In this document: positions 40,651 to 49,586 of the stretch, one piece after another
How the letters are laid out: each line of letters starts with the position of its first letter
Numbering within the stretch: position 1 is the stretch's first letter
Assembly: GCA_963693365.1 (NCBI GenBank)
Contig: CAVNZM010000024.1
Coordinates: 1 to 64,000, forward strand
Source of the DNA: Amoebidium appalachense
Taxonomy: Eukaryota > Ichthyosporea
DNA: 64,000 nucleotides
Direction: 5' to 3'
Notes under the pieces: generated by a model
The model's input: only the letters and a program-made list of their open reading frames with translations
What the model was told of the DNA's origin: nothing
Database searches by the model: none
Program-made: the position numbers and the translations under genes

Positions 40651-42252
40651 ATGGCGGACCGGCTGGCGACGCTGGACGCGCGAATCGACAAGCTGGCAGG
40701 GCGGCACACGACGACGCTGGTGCTTGAGAACGCCGAAACGTGGAGCGCCACGCAGCAGGGCACGGCGTGGGTGGCGCCGGCGGCGGGCGTGCTGGGGGGG
40801 ACTGCGTACATGAACAGGGCGGGGGGGGAGATCCGGCTGACGGACAAGCAGAGCAGCCAGCACGGCTATGTGGTGTGGGTAATGCCACCCGTGGACAACT
40901 TCCAGCTTGCTTTCCAGTTCAGGGCCGGCGACGGCACGACCAGCGGTGCCGATGCCTTGTGGGCCAACTGGTTTAGCTTGGGGCAACGGTACTCCGGCCA
41001 GCGATACCAGGGGGAAGACGAGCTGCTGCAGCCCGGGGCGTACCGGCTGACGTTTGACGAGTACGAGGCGCAGTCGCGGGTGTACTTTGGCGCCACGGTG
41101 CTGGGCACAGCCACGTACCCCCGAGCCGGCACCAACGGGGTGTGGTGGACGTGCATGGTGCGGTTTGCCGCCAAGACCAACGGGCTGCAGGTGCTGCTGG
41201 ACAAGGGAGCGGGCTGGACGCAGCTGCACACCCAGACACCCACACAGCCTGCCCCCACGCGCGCGACCATCCTCTCACTGTGCGCACGCACGGGCGGGCT
41301 CTCGTGCGAGCACGCCGTGCGCAACATCACGCTCACCACCAACACGCCGTCGCCCGGGTGCGACGCCGCGCTGACGGCCATCAACGAGCTCGAGTTTCCC
41401 ACGCACACGCTTGTGCGTGCGAGCCGACCGCCGCCGGGGGCCGTGACGTTTGGGGTACATGTTAATCTGGGGCCGATCTATGCGGGGTTCTGCGCATCAG
41501 CACACGGCATGGTGCCGTGCAAGATTTCGGCGATCGGAAGCCCGATGACGGCGTACTACGCCCTGGGTGGGGCGTCCTACTCAAGCACAACGTTCTTCTA
41601 TGTGGTGCCCAAGGCCGGGTTTGTTGCAACGCGCAGGCGGCAGATCGGGGGACCGCCCAATAGCGCGCTGTACATCGGCAAACCACGGGCAGCGCAAGAG
41701 CGTGGCGCCCTGTACCTCATCTCTCTGGAACGCACGGACACGTTCACGTACGGCTCGTACGAGCCGGGGGGTTCGATCCTGTGTGAATACATGGGCGCTA
41801 TCACGCTTACAGACGACGGGTCGTGGGAGTACGTGTGCGTCGTCCCGCAGACCACCAAGGGGCGGTACGTGACGCTCCCACGAGGCGTCTGCACAAGTTC
41901 TGTAGGTGGTGAGTGGTCACCGGCGACTACCTTCACGGGCCTGGACGTGGACGAGATCGTGGCGGAGGGCGAGCGCATGGCGGCCGCAAAAGGGGTCACG
42001 CTCATGGCCGTGGACTACTCGTACAAGCCGGCACTGGGGCGGGGGTACTACTTCAAGCCGGCCCCGTCGTGGCCGGCCAAGACCACGTGGCGGGACGGGG
42101 CGTGCATCATCCGCACCGACGTGTTCGAGAACGCCAAGCCGCGTGTATCGCCAACGGCGTACACCAACGCCGACTACACGGACACCAACCTGCTGGTGTG
42201 GCGCTGGCACGCTGCCTGTGGCTGGTACCTGAACATGGCCATGCTCGCCTAG
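40651..42252 (+). CDS. adhesin-like beta-rich virion protein, paralogue 2
   Basis: 533 residues. MADRLATLDARIDKLAG, then ENAETWSATQQGTAWVAPAA, TAYMNRAGGEIRL and GYVVWVMPPVDNFQLAFQFR, and at the end WRWHAACGWYLNMAMLA. It mirrors paralogue 1 and is transcribed divergently from it with only 33 bases between the starts, so they share one promoter region. The middle contains PPPGAVTFGVH and FFYVVPKAGFVATRRRQI, conserved in all three copies. Likely an external binding protein of the particle. Intact. Confidence 0.65.
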   Translation: MADRLATLDARIDKLAGRHTTTLVLENAETWSATQQGTAWVAPAAGVLGGTAYMNRAGGEIRLTDKQSSQHGYVVWVMPPVDNFQLAFQFRAGDGTTSGADALWANWFSLGQRYSGQRYQGEDELLQPGAYRLTFDEYEAQSRVYFGATVLGTATYPRAGTNGVWWTCMVRFAAKTNGLQVLLDKGAGWTQLHTQTPTQPAPTRATILSLCARTGGLSCEHAVRNITLTTNTPSPGCDAALTAINELEFPTHTLVRASRPPPGAVTFGVHVNLGPIYAGFCASAHGMVPCKISAIGSPMTAYYALGGASYSSTTFFYVVPKAGFVATRRRQIGGPPNSALYIGKPRAAQERGALYLISLERTDTFTYGSYEPGGSILCEYMGAITLTDDGSWEYVCVVPQTTKGRYVTLPRGVCTSSVGGEWSPATTFTGLDVDEIVAEGERMAAAKGVTLMAVDYSYKPALGRGYYFKPAPSWPAKTTWRDGACIIRTDVFENAKPRVSPTAYTNADYTDTNLLVWRWHAACGWYLNMAMLA

Positions 42253-42275
42253 CACATTTTGTGGGGGACTGCATT

Positions 42276-44660
42276 ATGGGCGACCGTGTGAGTGCCCTTA
42301 CAGCTCGCATTGCGTGGCTGCCCACCAGCCAGCAGGGATCGCGGTGCCTCGTCTGGGAGACCCCGGACGTGTGGGCCGCCACGGGCTGGCAGGCCCCGGC
42401 CACAGGCCACCTGGGAGGATGTGCGTACTTGGACAAGACAGGGGGGGAGATCCGGCTGACCCCGGGCACGGCCAGCCAGCTGGGCTACGTGTTCTGGCCC
42501 CTGCATGCGGGCCGCCGGTTTACGCTCAGCTTCGAGGTGCGGGTCAAGCGCTTCACGGCGCTGCCGGGAACCAAGATATGGGCGGCCGTGTGGAGTCCCG
42601 TTCTGGGGCACGCATCGAGCAGTGGAAGCACCAACGTGGACCTTCGGCTGACTATGGACGGCCAGGCCGGTACGCTGAGCACCGAGACGCTCACGCAGTC
42701 CGTGGATCTCGACTCCACGTACACGACGACGGGGGCCTGGACGCCAGTTGTGATTGACGTGGTCCGGGACCAGCGGGTGACGTACGTGCACGGGGCAGCC
42801 ACAAAGACCGTCACAAGCACGGCTGTGACGACGTCCGTGTCGCCCAGCAGCAGCTACGTGTGCATCGGCGCACAGACGGGCAGCAGCTACAGCGAGGTGG
42901 GCGTGCGCAACGTGGCGCTGCACTGCATGGATCCCGAAGCCATCGGGCGGGACGTGCGGCGGCTGGCGTGCAACGAGGTGGAGTTTGAGACCTACACGCT
43001 GGTGCGCCGGGCGGTGCCACCGCGCAATGCCGTGATGTTCCAGTGCGACGCGTATGGACCGGTGTGGGGGGGCTTCTGTGTGACTAAGGAGCACGGGCTG
43101 ATGCCATGCAAGATAGTGAGCAAGAACAACACCGAGCCGGTGGCTGTCTACGGGGTCGGAACCTTAGACATGTCCACATCCGATTTCGTTGATAAACCCG
43201 AAGGCGAGTCCCGTCAGATAACGGCGTCCGTATTCTTCTACCTAGTCCCAAAGCCGGGCTTCGTGGCGTGCCGGCGGCCCCAGATCAGAAGTGTGGCTGC
43301 CGGGGCCGTGGCCGTAACGTGTGCAAGCATGTCAGGGAGCCGCACGCCGCTGTACCTGATCTACTGCGAGTACAGCAACGCGTTCGGACGGTACGACCCC
43401 AGCAAGTTTGCCGAGGTGCAGTCGTCGCAGGACAGGTGGACACGCATGCTTGACTGCGGGAGTTGGGACTACGTGTGCATTGTGCCGCAGACCACCCGAG
43501 CCCCCTGGGTACAGCTGGCAAGGAGAACTTTTTCGGCGGGTGCCTCGGTATCCAACCCAGCTGGAACAAACCATTGGGCGGCAATAGTCGCGTACGCAGA
43601 CACAAAGGGTTACACAAAGGTTTGCTACGAAACCACCAGCAGTGCGCCCAATCTTAACTGTGTGTCTGGTGACATCAACACAAACGATGTCATGGTCCCC
43701 AATGGGGTGCGGTCGGCAGAATCTGTGGTGGTGAGGGCGGATCTTTTGACCAAGACCATGCCGGGCGCAGCGACAAACACCTCGAGCTACGTGTCTACCA
43801 CACTTGTCAACTCGTGTGTGCCATGGCGCTGGAACAACTGGTCGGGGTGGTACGTCTACATGCCGTATGCACGCTCGCGCTGGTACGTGTTTGACCAGCT
43901 GGCCGACCACAGCACCAGCAACACATTCAACGACTGGACAGATGCCAGCAATTTCGGATACGCAAGCCCGCAGCAATGCATGGCACGTGCAGAGGCCACC
44001 TCGGGGTGTCGGCAATTTGGCTTTGCGCCCGTCGTCAATGTAGGCGGTGTCTATGGCTACTGCTATATGCGCAAGGCGGTGGCAGCGTGGCCGTTGCAGG
44101 CCTGGACAAATCCACCCGGTATTTCCGCCTGGACTTACAGTACGCAGCAAACATATATCATGGAGCCTGATGTTCCAGTCGCCTACCGGAACCAAGGAGT
44201 CCTGTGCGAATGGAACGGCTATTACATTCGGAGATGGGCTGTTGAACTTGGCACGTACCCCATGTCGCCCTGGGGCTCGGCATCGGGGTTTGTGACCACT
44301 GTCGCAAAGTGGATCTGGTCCGTGCCTAACGCGCATCTGGGTTGTATGCCCAGCTGGACGTACGGCTACAAAACCTACGACAACGGGAGCTCCCCCCTTG
44401 ATGTTGTGATTCATGCGCTGTGCGACAAGACGATGCAAGTGAGTGTGAACGGCATTAAGCTCGGAGTGGTAGTCGGTGGCTGGACGACCACCTCCTACCC
44501 CAAGATCAATGCTACCCTACAGCCCTTTGGAAACGTCGTTAGTTTCGTGGCCAATAACGGCACAGCAGCAAGCACCGCGGGAGTGCTGATTGCTGTGGTG
44601 CGCAGGGACAATGGCGCCGTGTTGTTTGTGAGCGATGGGTCATGGACGAGTTCCATTTAA
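42276..44660 (+). CDS. adhesin-like virion protein with extra C-terminal domains, paralogue 3
   Basis: 794 residues from the ATG at 42276 (MGDRVSALTARIAWLP). Residues 1 to about 520 repeat the architecture of the two paralogues (TGWQAPATGHLGGCAYLDKT; FFYLVPKPGFVACRRPQI; WRWNNWSGWYVYM). After that comes a Cys-containing PAN/apple-like segment (ASPQQCMARAEATSGCRQFG). A final beta-sandwich of galactose-binding appearance follows (KWIWSVPNAHLG; MQVSVNGIKLGVVVGGW; GNVVSFVANNGTAASTAGVL). It reads as a receptor-binding protein that gained sugar-binding modules. Domain names are by appearance only. Confidence 0.65.
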   Translation: MGDRVSALTARIAWLPTSQQGSRCLVWETPDVWAATGWQAPATGHLGGCAYLDKTGGEIRLTPGTASQLGYVFWPLHAGRRFTLSFEVRVKRFTALPGTKIWAAVWSPVLGHASSSGSTNVDLRLTMDGQAGTLSTETLTQSVDLDSTYTTTGAWTPVVIDVVRDQRVTYVHGAATKTVTSTAVTTSVSPSSSYVCIGAQTGSSYSEVGVRNVALHCMDPEAIGRDVRRLACNEVEFETYTLVRRAVPPRNAVMFQCDAYGPVWGGFCVTKEHGLMPCKIVSKNNTEPVAVYGVGTLDMSTSDFVDKPEGESRQITASVFFYLVPKPGFVACRRPQIRSVAAGAVAVTCASMSGSRTPLYLIYCEYSNAFGRYDPSKFAEVQSSQDRWTRMLDCGSWDYVCIVPQTTRAPWVQLARRTFSAGASVSNPAGTNHWAAIVAYADTKGYTKVCYETTSSAPNLNCVSGDINTNDVMVPNGVRSAESVVVRADLLTKTMPGAATNTSSYVSTTLVNSCVPWRWNNWSGWYVYMPYARSRWYVFDQLADHSTSNTFNDWTDASNFGYASPQQCMARAEATSGCRQFGFAPVVNVGGVYGYCYMRKAVAAWPLQAWTNPPGISAWTYSTQQTYIMEPDVPVAYRNQGVLCEWNGYYIRRWAVELGTYPMSPWGSASGFVTTVAKWIWSVPNAHLGCMPSWTYGYKTYDNGSSPLDVVIHALCDKTMQVSVNGIKLGVVVGGWTTTSYPKINATLQPFGNVVSFVANNGTAASTAGVLIAVVRRDNGAVLFVSDGSWTSSI

Positions 44661-44667
44661 GGACAAA

Positions 44668-45057
44668 ATGTCGCCCCCATGTATGCGGCGGCAGTCGGTT
44701 CTCTCCGAGGGCCTCGGGCTCGGCCGGCTGATGCGCAACGACGTGTACGCGCGCGTGCGGTCGCTGAAGGAGGACGTGGCGCGCCTGGAGCACGAGAACG
44801 ACCGCAAGGCATCGTTGGTTGAGCTGTACGTGCGCGAGATCGACGCCATGCGCAAGGACCTGCATGCCGTGTACGACAAGGTGGGCGAGCTTATTGACAA
44901 CCTCGCCGACATGCAGCACGACCACAACGACTTTGTGCGGGAGATCGTGCGGCTGCGTTGGACGGTCATGCACATGGGCGAGGACCTGCGCCGCATGCAG
45001 CAGCATCCACCCGTGGAGCCCTCCTCGCCACGGTGGCAGTGGAACGCGCCCCGCTAG
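44668..45057 (+). CDS. coiled-coil protein
   Basis: 129 residues. Nearly all of it is a predicted coiled coil (YARVRSLKEDVARLEHENDR, then KASLVELYVREIDAMRKDLH, then DKVGELIDNLADMQHDHNDF), with a Pro-rich end. It follows the third adhesin-like gene by seven bases and could be a stalk or linker protein. Family not recognised. Confidence 0.6.
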   Translation: MSPPCMRRQSVLSEGLGLGRLMRNDVYARVRSLKEDVARLEHENDRKASLVELYVREIDAMRKDLHAVYDKVGELIDNLADMQHDHNDFVREIVRLRWTVMHMGEDLRRMQQHPPVEPSSPRWQWNAPR

Positions 45058-45079
45058 CGGTATTTTCCGCGCGTCAGGT

Positions 45080-46051
45080 ATGTCGTATGAACCCTCGACG
45101 CTGAAGGGATACCTAGCCGCCAACCATGATCTGCGGGCAAATGTTGTGAATCGCGGCAAACCGGCGCAGGCCAAGAATCAAGTCGAAGCACTCGGTGGGG
45201 GAAACCCGCCGATCCTTGCCCCCGAAGACCGCCAGAAGCTCCTGGGATGGCTGGCACGCGCCAGCACCGACCTCAAAGAGATACTGCTCGTGGACCGCGA
45301 GGAGGTGACCACGACCCATGCTCACATGGCTGCAAACCAGAAGGTGCTGCTGTACGGACCGGCCGGTGGCGGCAAGCTGCACTGTGTCTTCTCGGTGTGT
45401 CGGCGGGTCGGCGTGTTTCCGTGGGTGGTCATGGTAGGCGAGCTGCTGAACACGGAGAACCTGCCCTTGCTAAACTGGATTGCACAGCACGATCGACGAG
45501 GAGCCCTTGTTGTGCGAGATGCCCACAACCTGACGGAGCAGAGCATCTCGGTGCTTGTGCTCGGCCTAGCGTACGCGATTCCCATCATCGGGCTCGCGAG
45601 CACGGCATCGGAGGCGTCGTGTGCGACACGCAAGTACTTTGATGCGACTGTACACTGGCCGGCTCTGCGCGAGTCGGAGGCTAAGCTGTGTATGCAGCTG
45701 TTCGAGACCGAATTACTTGAAAGGGATCAGGATGTGTTCAAGGGCCTCCTTGTTGCCGCTGAAGACCTGACGGTTGGTGCACTGGTGGGAGCCCTACAGG
45801 TGGCAAGACGTACCCTCGCCGAACAAATGTCTGTTTGTGCAGTCGGGAGGGGCGATGACGGTGCGGTGTTTTTTGACACGCGTGCTGATGTACAAAGAGT
45901 TGTTCTAGCGGATGCCGGCGACAAGTTAAACTGGAACGCGCTTAGCTCAAGCGTACCCCATACCATCTATGCAGTCATGCTCCTGTTGGCATGGGTCCAG
46001 GGCATGCTCTTGTCACCTGTCGACGCAACCGATTTTGCTTGCTACAGGTAG
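45080..46051 (+). CDS. AAA+-like ATPase with altered Walker A
   Basis: 323 residues from the ATG at 45080. GPAGGGKL at residues 93-100 fits the P-loop except that Leu replaces the Ser/Thr after Lys. A Walker B-like strand ALVVRDAHN follows at about 142-150 with Asp147 but no Glu. IPIIGLASTASEASCATRKY resembles a sensor region. It could be a DnaA/clamp-loader-like protein that binds but does not hydrolyse ATP, or a decayed enzyme. Its neighbours on the same strand are coiled-coil genes, with one base between its stop and the next start. Confidence 0.5.
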   Translation: MSYEPSTLKGYLAANHDLRANVVNRGKPAQAKNQVEALGGGNPPILAPEDRQKLLGWLARASTDLKEILLVDREEVTTTHAHMAANQKVLLYGPAGGGKLHCVFSVCRRVGVFPWVVMVGELLNTENLPLLNWIAQHDRRGALVVRDAHNLTEQSISVLVLGLAYAIPIIGLASTASEASCATRKYFDATVHWPALRESEAKLCMQLFETELLERDQDVFKGLLVAAEDLTVGALVGALQVARRTLAEQMSVCAVGRGDDGAVFFDTRADVQRVVLADAGDKLNWNALSSSVPHTIYAVMLLLAWVQGMLLSPVDATDFACYR

Positions 46052-46052
46052 A

Positions 46053-47090
46053 ATGGATCTGGACGAGTACACCCGAAGTCTGCTTACCATAGACCTCAAT
46101 CCGGGGCCTATTAGTAAAGAAGAGGCAAGAGACTATTCCGAATCGAATGTTTCATCGCTTCGCTGCCTCCTGTTTGCCATCCAGCTTTGGCTGGTCCGCG
46201 ATCCTCAAACCCCCTTGGACCTGGTCGTGGATGACTCAGGGCAGACCCCGGCGCTGGTGGTTCCTGGTCTGGATTGGCGCGTTTTGAAGCTCCCGCTCTT
46301 TGCCCCGGCTTTCGCGATCCCGTATCCGGTTGCCAAACCAACGTCGTTTGTGCAGCACGCGAACGACAGAACCTACGACAAAGACGAGCTTGCCGATCTG
46401 GTGACGGCCATGGTCCCGGGCATCCGGAGCATGATGCTCACCCGGCCCCGCACGCACGCACGGCACCCCGTGCTGCCGGCCACCATGGCCGAGGCTGTGA
46501 CGCGCGTGGACCCCGCCTTCGACAAGGTGGCCGCCCAGTTCGCCGACCTGGTGCGGGCGAGCACCCCGAAGGACTCGATGGAGGTGCTCAAGCGCGACCG
46601 CGAGATCAAGCTGCTGCAGCAGTGCCTGCTGGAGCTCGAGCTCGAGTACTTCCGGCTGCAGGCCGAGAACGAGCACCTGAAGGAGCAGGAGGCCGCCATG
46701 GAGAAGAACTTCCTGCTGCCATGGTTCAAAGCGCAGGAGGACGTCTCGCAGCGCATGGCAATGTTCGAGGCGGCCGAGCGCGACGAGTACTCGCGCATGC
46801 GCAACTTCCAGCAGCAGGTGTCGGTGCAGGCGTTCAACAGCAGCCTGCAGGCGCAGAACAACGCGCTGCTTGCGGCGTCGGGTGCCGCCATCAACGCTCG
46901 CCCGACGGCGGACTTTGCTGCGATGCTCTCCCGCAAGCGCGAGCTGGATCTGGACGACTTCGAGGAGAGCATGAAGCGCATACGCATGGCAGAGGACCAG
47001 CAGAAGGCAGCCACCATCAACCCCGACACCTACCGTGACAACATGACCATGCGTGAGGGCGTGACGTTCCCGTATTCGGCTGCAAAGTGA
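46053..47090 (+). CDS. coiled-coil protein, 345 residues
   Basis: MDLDEYTRSLLTIDLNPGPI opens an N-terminal globular part (SSLRCLLFAIQLWLVRDPQT). Then comes a long coiled coil (DREIKLLQQCLLELELEYFR, then LQAENEHLKEQEAAMEKNFL) and a charged C-terminus (RKRELDLDDFEESMKRIRMA). It lies directly behind the AAA+-like gene, so they are probably co-expressed. Function unknown. Confidence 0.6.
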   Translation: MDLDEYTRSLLTIDLNPGPISKEEARDYSESNVSSLRCLLFAIQLWLVRDPQTPLDLVVDDSGQTPALVVPGLDWRVLKLPLFAPAFAIPYPVAKPTSFVQHANDRTYDKDELADLVTAMVPGIRSMMLTRPRTHARHPVLPATMAEAVTRVDPAFDKVAAQFADLVRASTPKDSMEVLKRDREIKLLQQCLLELELEYFRLQAENEHLKEQEAAMEKNFLLPWFKAQEDVSQRMAMFEAAERDEYSRMRNFQQQVSVQAFNSSLQAQNNALLAASGAAINARPTADFAAMLSRKRELDLDDFEESMKRIRMAEDQQKAATINPDTYRDNMTMREGVTFPYSAAK

Positions 47091-47147
47091 ACAAAACCTA
47101 AAAACAGAGTTTGCGTTTCGGCTGCAAGGTGAGCGCCGGCGCCGAAA

Positions 47148-47513
47148 ATGCATGCAAGAACCATGACCCGCCGGCGACACTCCTCCACGGCTAAAACCTG
47201 CAAGAAACGCAAGGGAAAGAGACGTTGCTCAAGCAGGCACACCCACAAACACCCGGCCAAGCGGCGTAGCTCGCGCAGCGACAGAGAGCGCAGGCGCCAT
47301 CGGTACAGGACGCAGTGGCGCACCAAGTACCTCGTGCTGCCTTCCCGCTTTTATGGTGACAGGCAGCGCACATCTCCAAGCGCTCCCACCACAAAGTATG
47401 ACCCACCGATGCGCACGACCTCGAAGGCTTCAGGGTGTGGCTACAATGTCGGCCCCGGGGAAACTGGTCGGCCATGCAAAAACATCCATGACGTAGCCGA
47501 ACCGGAGTTTTGA
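47148..47513 (+). CDS. Arg/Lys-rich protamine-like protein
   Basis: 121 residues (a second ATG at 47163). The first 60 residues are dominated by Arg, Lys, His and Ser (MTRRRHSSTAKTCKKRKGKR; SSRSDRERRRHRYR). A more ordinary C-terminus includes YLVLPSRFYGDRQRTSP. The composition is that of a DNA-condensing core protein. Compare the second such gene at 49300. The role is inferred from composition. Confidence 0.6.
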   Translation: MHARTMTRRRHSSTAKTCKKRKGKRRCSSRHTHKHPAKRRSSRSDRERRRHRYRTQWRTKYLVLPSRFYGDRQRTSPSAPTTKYDPPMRTTSKASGCGYNVGPGETGRPCKNIHDVAEPEF

Positions 47514-47671
47514 TCTGGATCTAATTATATCTGATTTTCAATCGGTTGCGCGCGATCCGATTGGTCGGCATGGGTCGCCCGATCTGATTGGCTGGCATAA
47601 AACGTGGCTTCCTCACTTCGCTCCGGATCGCGCCGGCACGGCCAGCCCCATCTGAACTGCCTGCCGCGAAC
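47514..47671 (+). promoter_or_regulatory. ATTGG-box promoter region
   Basis: Contains CGATTGGTCGGCATGG and TGATTGGCTGGCATAAAA, two inverted CCAAT boxes close to a TATA-like CATAAAA, upstream of the protease gene. The same box type clusters at 28 kb and 31.5 kb. Confidence 0.5.
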
Positions 47672-48382
47672 ATGCATGTCTTTTGTCTGTTCTTGCTTGT
47701 GCTTGGGTGTAAGATACGTGCTCAGACGTTGTCCCGCTACGGTTCTGGGGATGGAAACGTGCTGTTTGCATACGAAGGGGTGGCCAACATAGACCGCTAT
47801 CCCGATGTTGCACATCTCGCACACAGCCACATTGTGAGGGTGACGCATGCAGTTACGGGCGTCGGTTGGACATCGGGGACATACATACCGGACGGGACAG
47901 GCAACGGAGTGTTTGTGCTGACGTGTGCGCACGGGCCCCCCACCAGGCACCCGGACCAGCTGGCGGTGGTGTTCCCGGACGGCACCGTATCCAACGCCAC
48001 TGTGCGATACAGGAGCGCTGAGCATGACTTTGCCATCCTCCATTCGGTATACGCACATGGGATGCACGACGACCGCTTTTGTCGCTACTACGCACCCCCC
48101 GCTGCCCCTGGCATGTCCGTGCTGGCCATCGGGCTCCCTGCGGGATACAGGGGTGTGCAGTTCAGTGTGGGGACGCTCTTGGACATACAGGGTTCCACGC
48201 AGGAACTTGTGTTCAGCGGGGCCGTAGACCGTGGGAATTCGGGGGGGCCCCTTGTGGACATGCGTGGGTGTTTGATAGGCATTGTCACGAGGCGCAGGTA
48301 CCGCATGAATGGCAGGGAGGTGTTTATTGGGATAGCGGTGTCTATTGCGGCCGCCCTGGAGGCGGATGCGCGCGGGTATTAA
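47672..48382 (+). CDS. secreted trypsin-like serine protease
   Basis: 236 residues from the ATG at 47672, chosen because it opens a signal peptide (MHVFCLFLLVLGCKIRAQ). Catalytic triad in order: H87 (VLTCAHG), D119 (EHDFAIL) and S190 (GNSGGPL), with downstream LIGIVTRR. The GNSGGP box and short length point to the HtrA/S1 group without a PDZ domain. The enzyme would act in the secretory path, outside the cell or in a virion. All catalytic residues are intact. The YqaJ gene follows 28 bases later on the same strand. Confidence 0.9.
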   Translation: MHVFCLFLLVLGCKIRAQTLSRYGSGDGNVLFAYEGVANIDRYPDVAHLAHSHIVRVTHAVTGVGWTSGTYIPDGTGNGVFVLTCAHGPPTRHPDQLAVVFPDGTVSNATVRYRSAEHDFAILHSVYAHGMHDDRFCRYYAPPAAPGMSVLAIGLPAGYRGVQFSVGTLLDIQGSTQELVFSGAVDRGNSGGPLVDMRGCLIGIVTRRRYRMNGREVFIGIAVSIAAALEADARGY

Positions 48383-48410
48383 AGCAGTCGCACGGGCAGT
48401 GCCCGTCACA

Positions 48411-49088
48411 ATGGACCTGATTTCGCGCCTGAAACAGCACGAGCTGCCGTACCCACAGGGCTCCCAGGCATGGCTGCGGGAGCGCTCCTGCATGCTGACT
48501 GCCTCCGACGTGGGTGCGGCTCTGGGGGTCAACCCATACGAGACCCGCCAGGACCTTATACGGCACAAGGCGGGCCTGGAGAGGCGCTGCGTGGACCCTG
48601 TCTTTGTTGCGTTCGGCCACAAGTACGAGGATGAGGCGGCTGATGCGTACGCCCGGAGCACAGGCCGGTCGTGTTTCTCCCTCGGGCTGGTGCGGCACCC
48701 CGTGCATCGGTGGCTGGGCGCGAGTCCGGACCGGGTGACGTTCTGTGGGCGCGTGGTGGAGATCAAGGTGCCCTACAGGCGCAGGTTCATGGAGGGGCAG
48801 GAGATCCCGGGACACTACCTGGCGCAGGTGCAGACGCAGCTGTTTGTCCTGGATCTGGACGTCGCGGACTTCGTGCAGTACGATCCACGCGACGGCTCGC
48901 TTAGGGTGGACGAGGTTTTGCGGGACCCCAACTGGTGGAGGGACAACGGACGCAGCCTGATGGCATTCCAGGGGAAGGTGCTGGACGTGCGTGCCGACCA
49001 CGAGCTGCAGGCGTGGGAGGAGGAGGAGCCAGCCGAGCCAGGCAAGTGCATGGTGCCATCCACGACGACACTCACGGGCTCTTCTTGA
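48411..49088 (+). CDS. YqaJ-type viral recombinase/exonuclease
   Basis: 225 residues from the ATG at 48411. MLTASDVGAALGVNPYETRQ, then FGHKYEDEAADAY, the PD-(D/E)XK core D107 (GASPDRV) with E117-I-K119 (VVEIKVPYRR), and YLAQVQTQLFVLDLDVADFV are the landmarks of the lambda-exonuclease-like YqaJ family common in phages and giant viruses. It probably resects DNA ends for recombination-dependent replication or repair. The active-site residues are intact. Confidence 0.92.
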   Translation: MDLISRLKQHELPYPQGSQAWLRERSCMLTASDVGAALGVNPYETRQDLIRHKAGLERRCVDPVFVAFGHKYEDEAADAYARSTGRSCFSLGLVRHPVHRWLGASPDRVTFCGRVVEIKVPYRRRFMEGQEIPGHYLAQVQTQLFVLDLDVADFVQYDPRDGSLRVDEVLRDPNWWRDNGRSLMAFQGKVLDVRADHELQAWEEEEPAEPGKCMVPSTTTLTGSS

Positions 49089-49272
49089 GCTTCCTGTTCA
49101 CAAAGAACTTTAGGACCGGCAGCGGTACGAAGACAAGAACGTAGGGGTGGACGGCAAGGTAGACAAGCAGCAGACACCTGCTCAGCCAGTGCGCGTGACT
49201 CCTGTGGTCGGTGTGTACGTGTTGTGGTTCGCGCTGTTGTAGTGCTGGCGAAAACGGGTCGGAGGAGTGCAT
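49072..49272 (-). CDS. small membrane protein
   Basis: 66 residues. A hydrophilic His-rich start is followed by one or two hydrophobic segments (WLSRCLLLVYLAV and YVLVFVPLPVLKFFV) and a basic end (NRKLKKSP). Its 3' end overlaps that of the YqaJ gene by 17 bases. No family known. Confidence 0.4.
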   Translation of the reverse strand: MHSSDPFSPALQQREPQHVHTDHRSHAHWLSRCLLLVYLAVHPYVLVFVPLPVLKFFVNRKLKKSP

Positions 49273-49299
49273 GGCGGTGTTTGGTGTAGGGCATATACA

Positions 49300-49553
49300 A
49301 TGTCACGGAGGGCCGGCGCCACACAGTGCTGCAGAAACAGCCGCACGGCCGCGCGACGCAGGGCAAAGAGAGCCCGGGCAAAGCGGAAACGAAAAGCAAA
49401 GCGGCTACGAGGGCTGTGGGAGCCGGAGTACCACGTTCAAGACTACACGTGGGGTTTGCCATTCAGGACGGCTATGGCTGGGGGGGAGACAGTGACTACG
49501 ACATATCCTTTGAGATTGGTCAGAATGGTGTGATCCCGTGTTTATTTGAATAA
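49300..49553 (+). CDS. Arg-rich protamine-like protein, frameshifted
   Basis: From the ATG at 49300: MSRRAGATQCCRNSRTAARR, then a dense Arg/Lys run (AKRARAKRKRKAKRLRG), then EPEYHVQDYTWG. The natural continuation FAIQDGYGWGGDSDYDISFE, then IGQNGVIPCLFE lies one base over; one additional G in the GGGG run near 49454 would join it and end at a TAA that overlaps AATAAA. A highly basic head with a neutral tail suggests a DNA-binding core protein related in kind to that at 47148. Confidence 0.5.
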
Positions 49554-49586
49554 AACTGCCCTGCCAGAGGGAAGAGAAATCCACCC

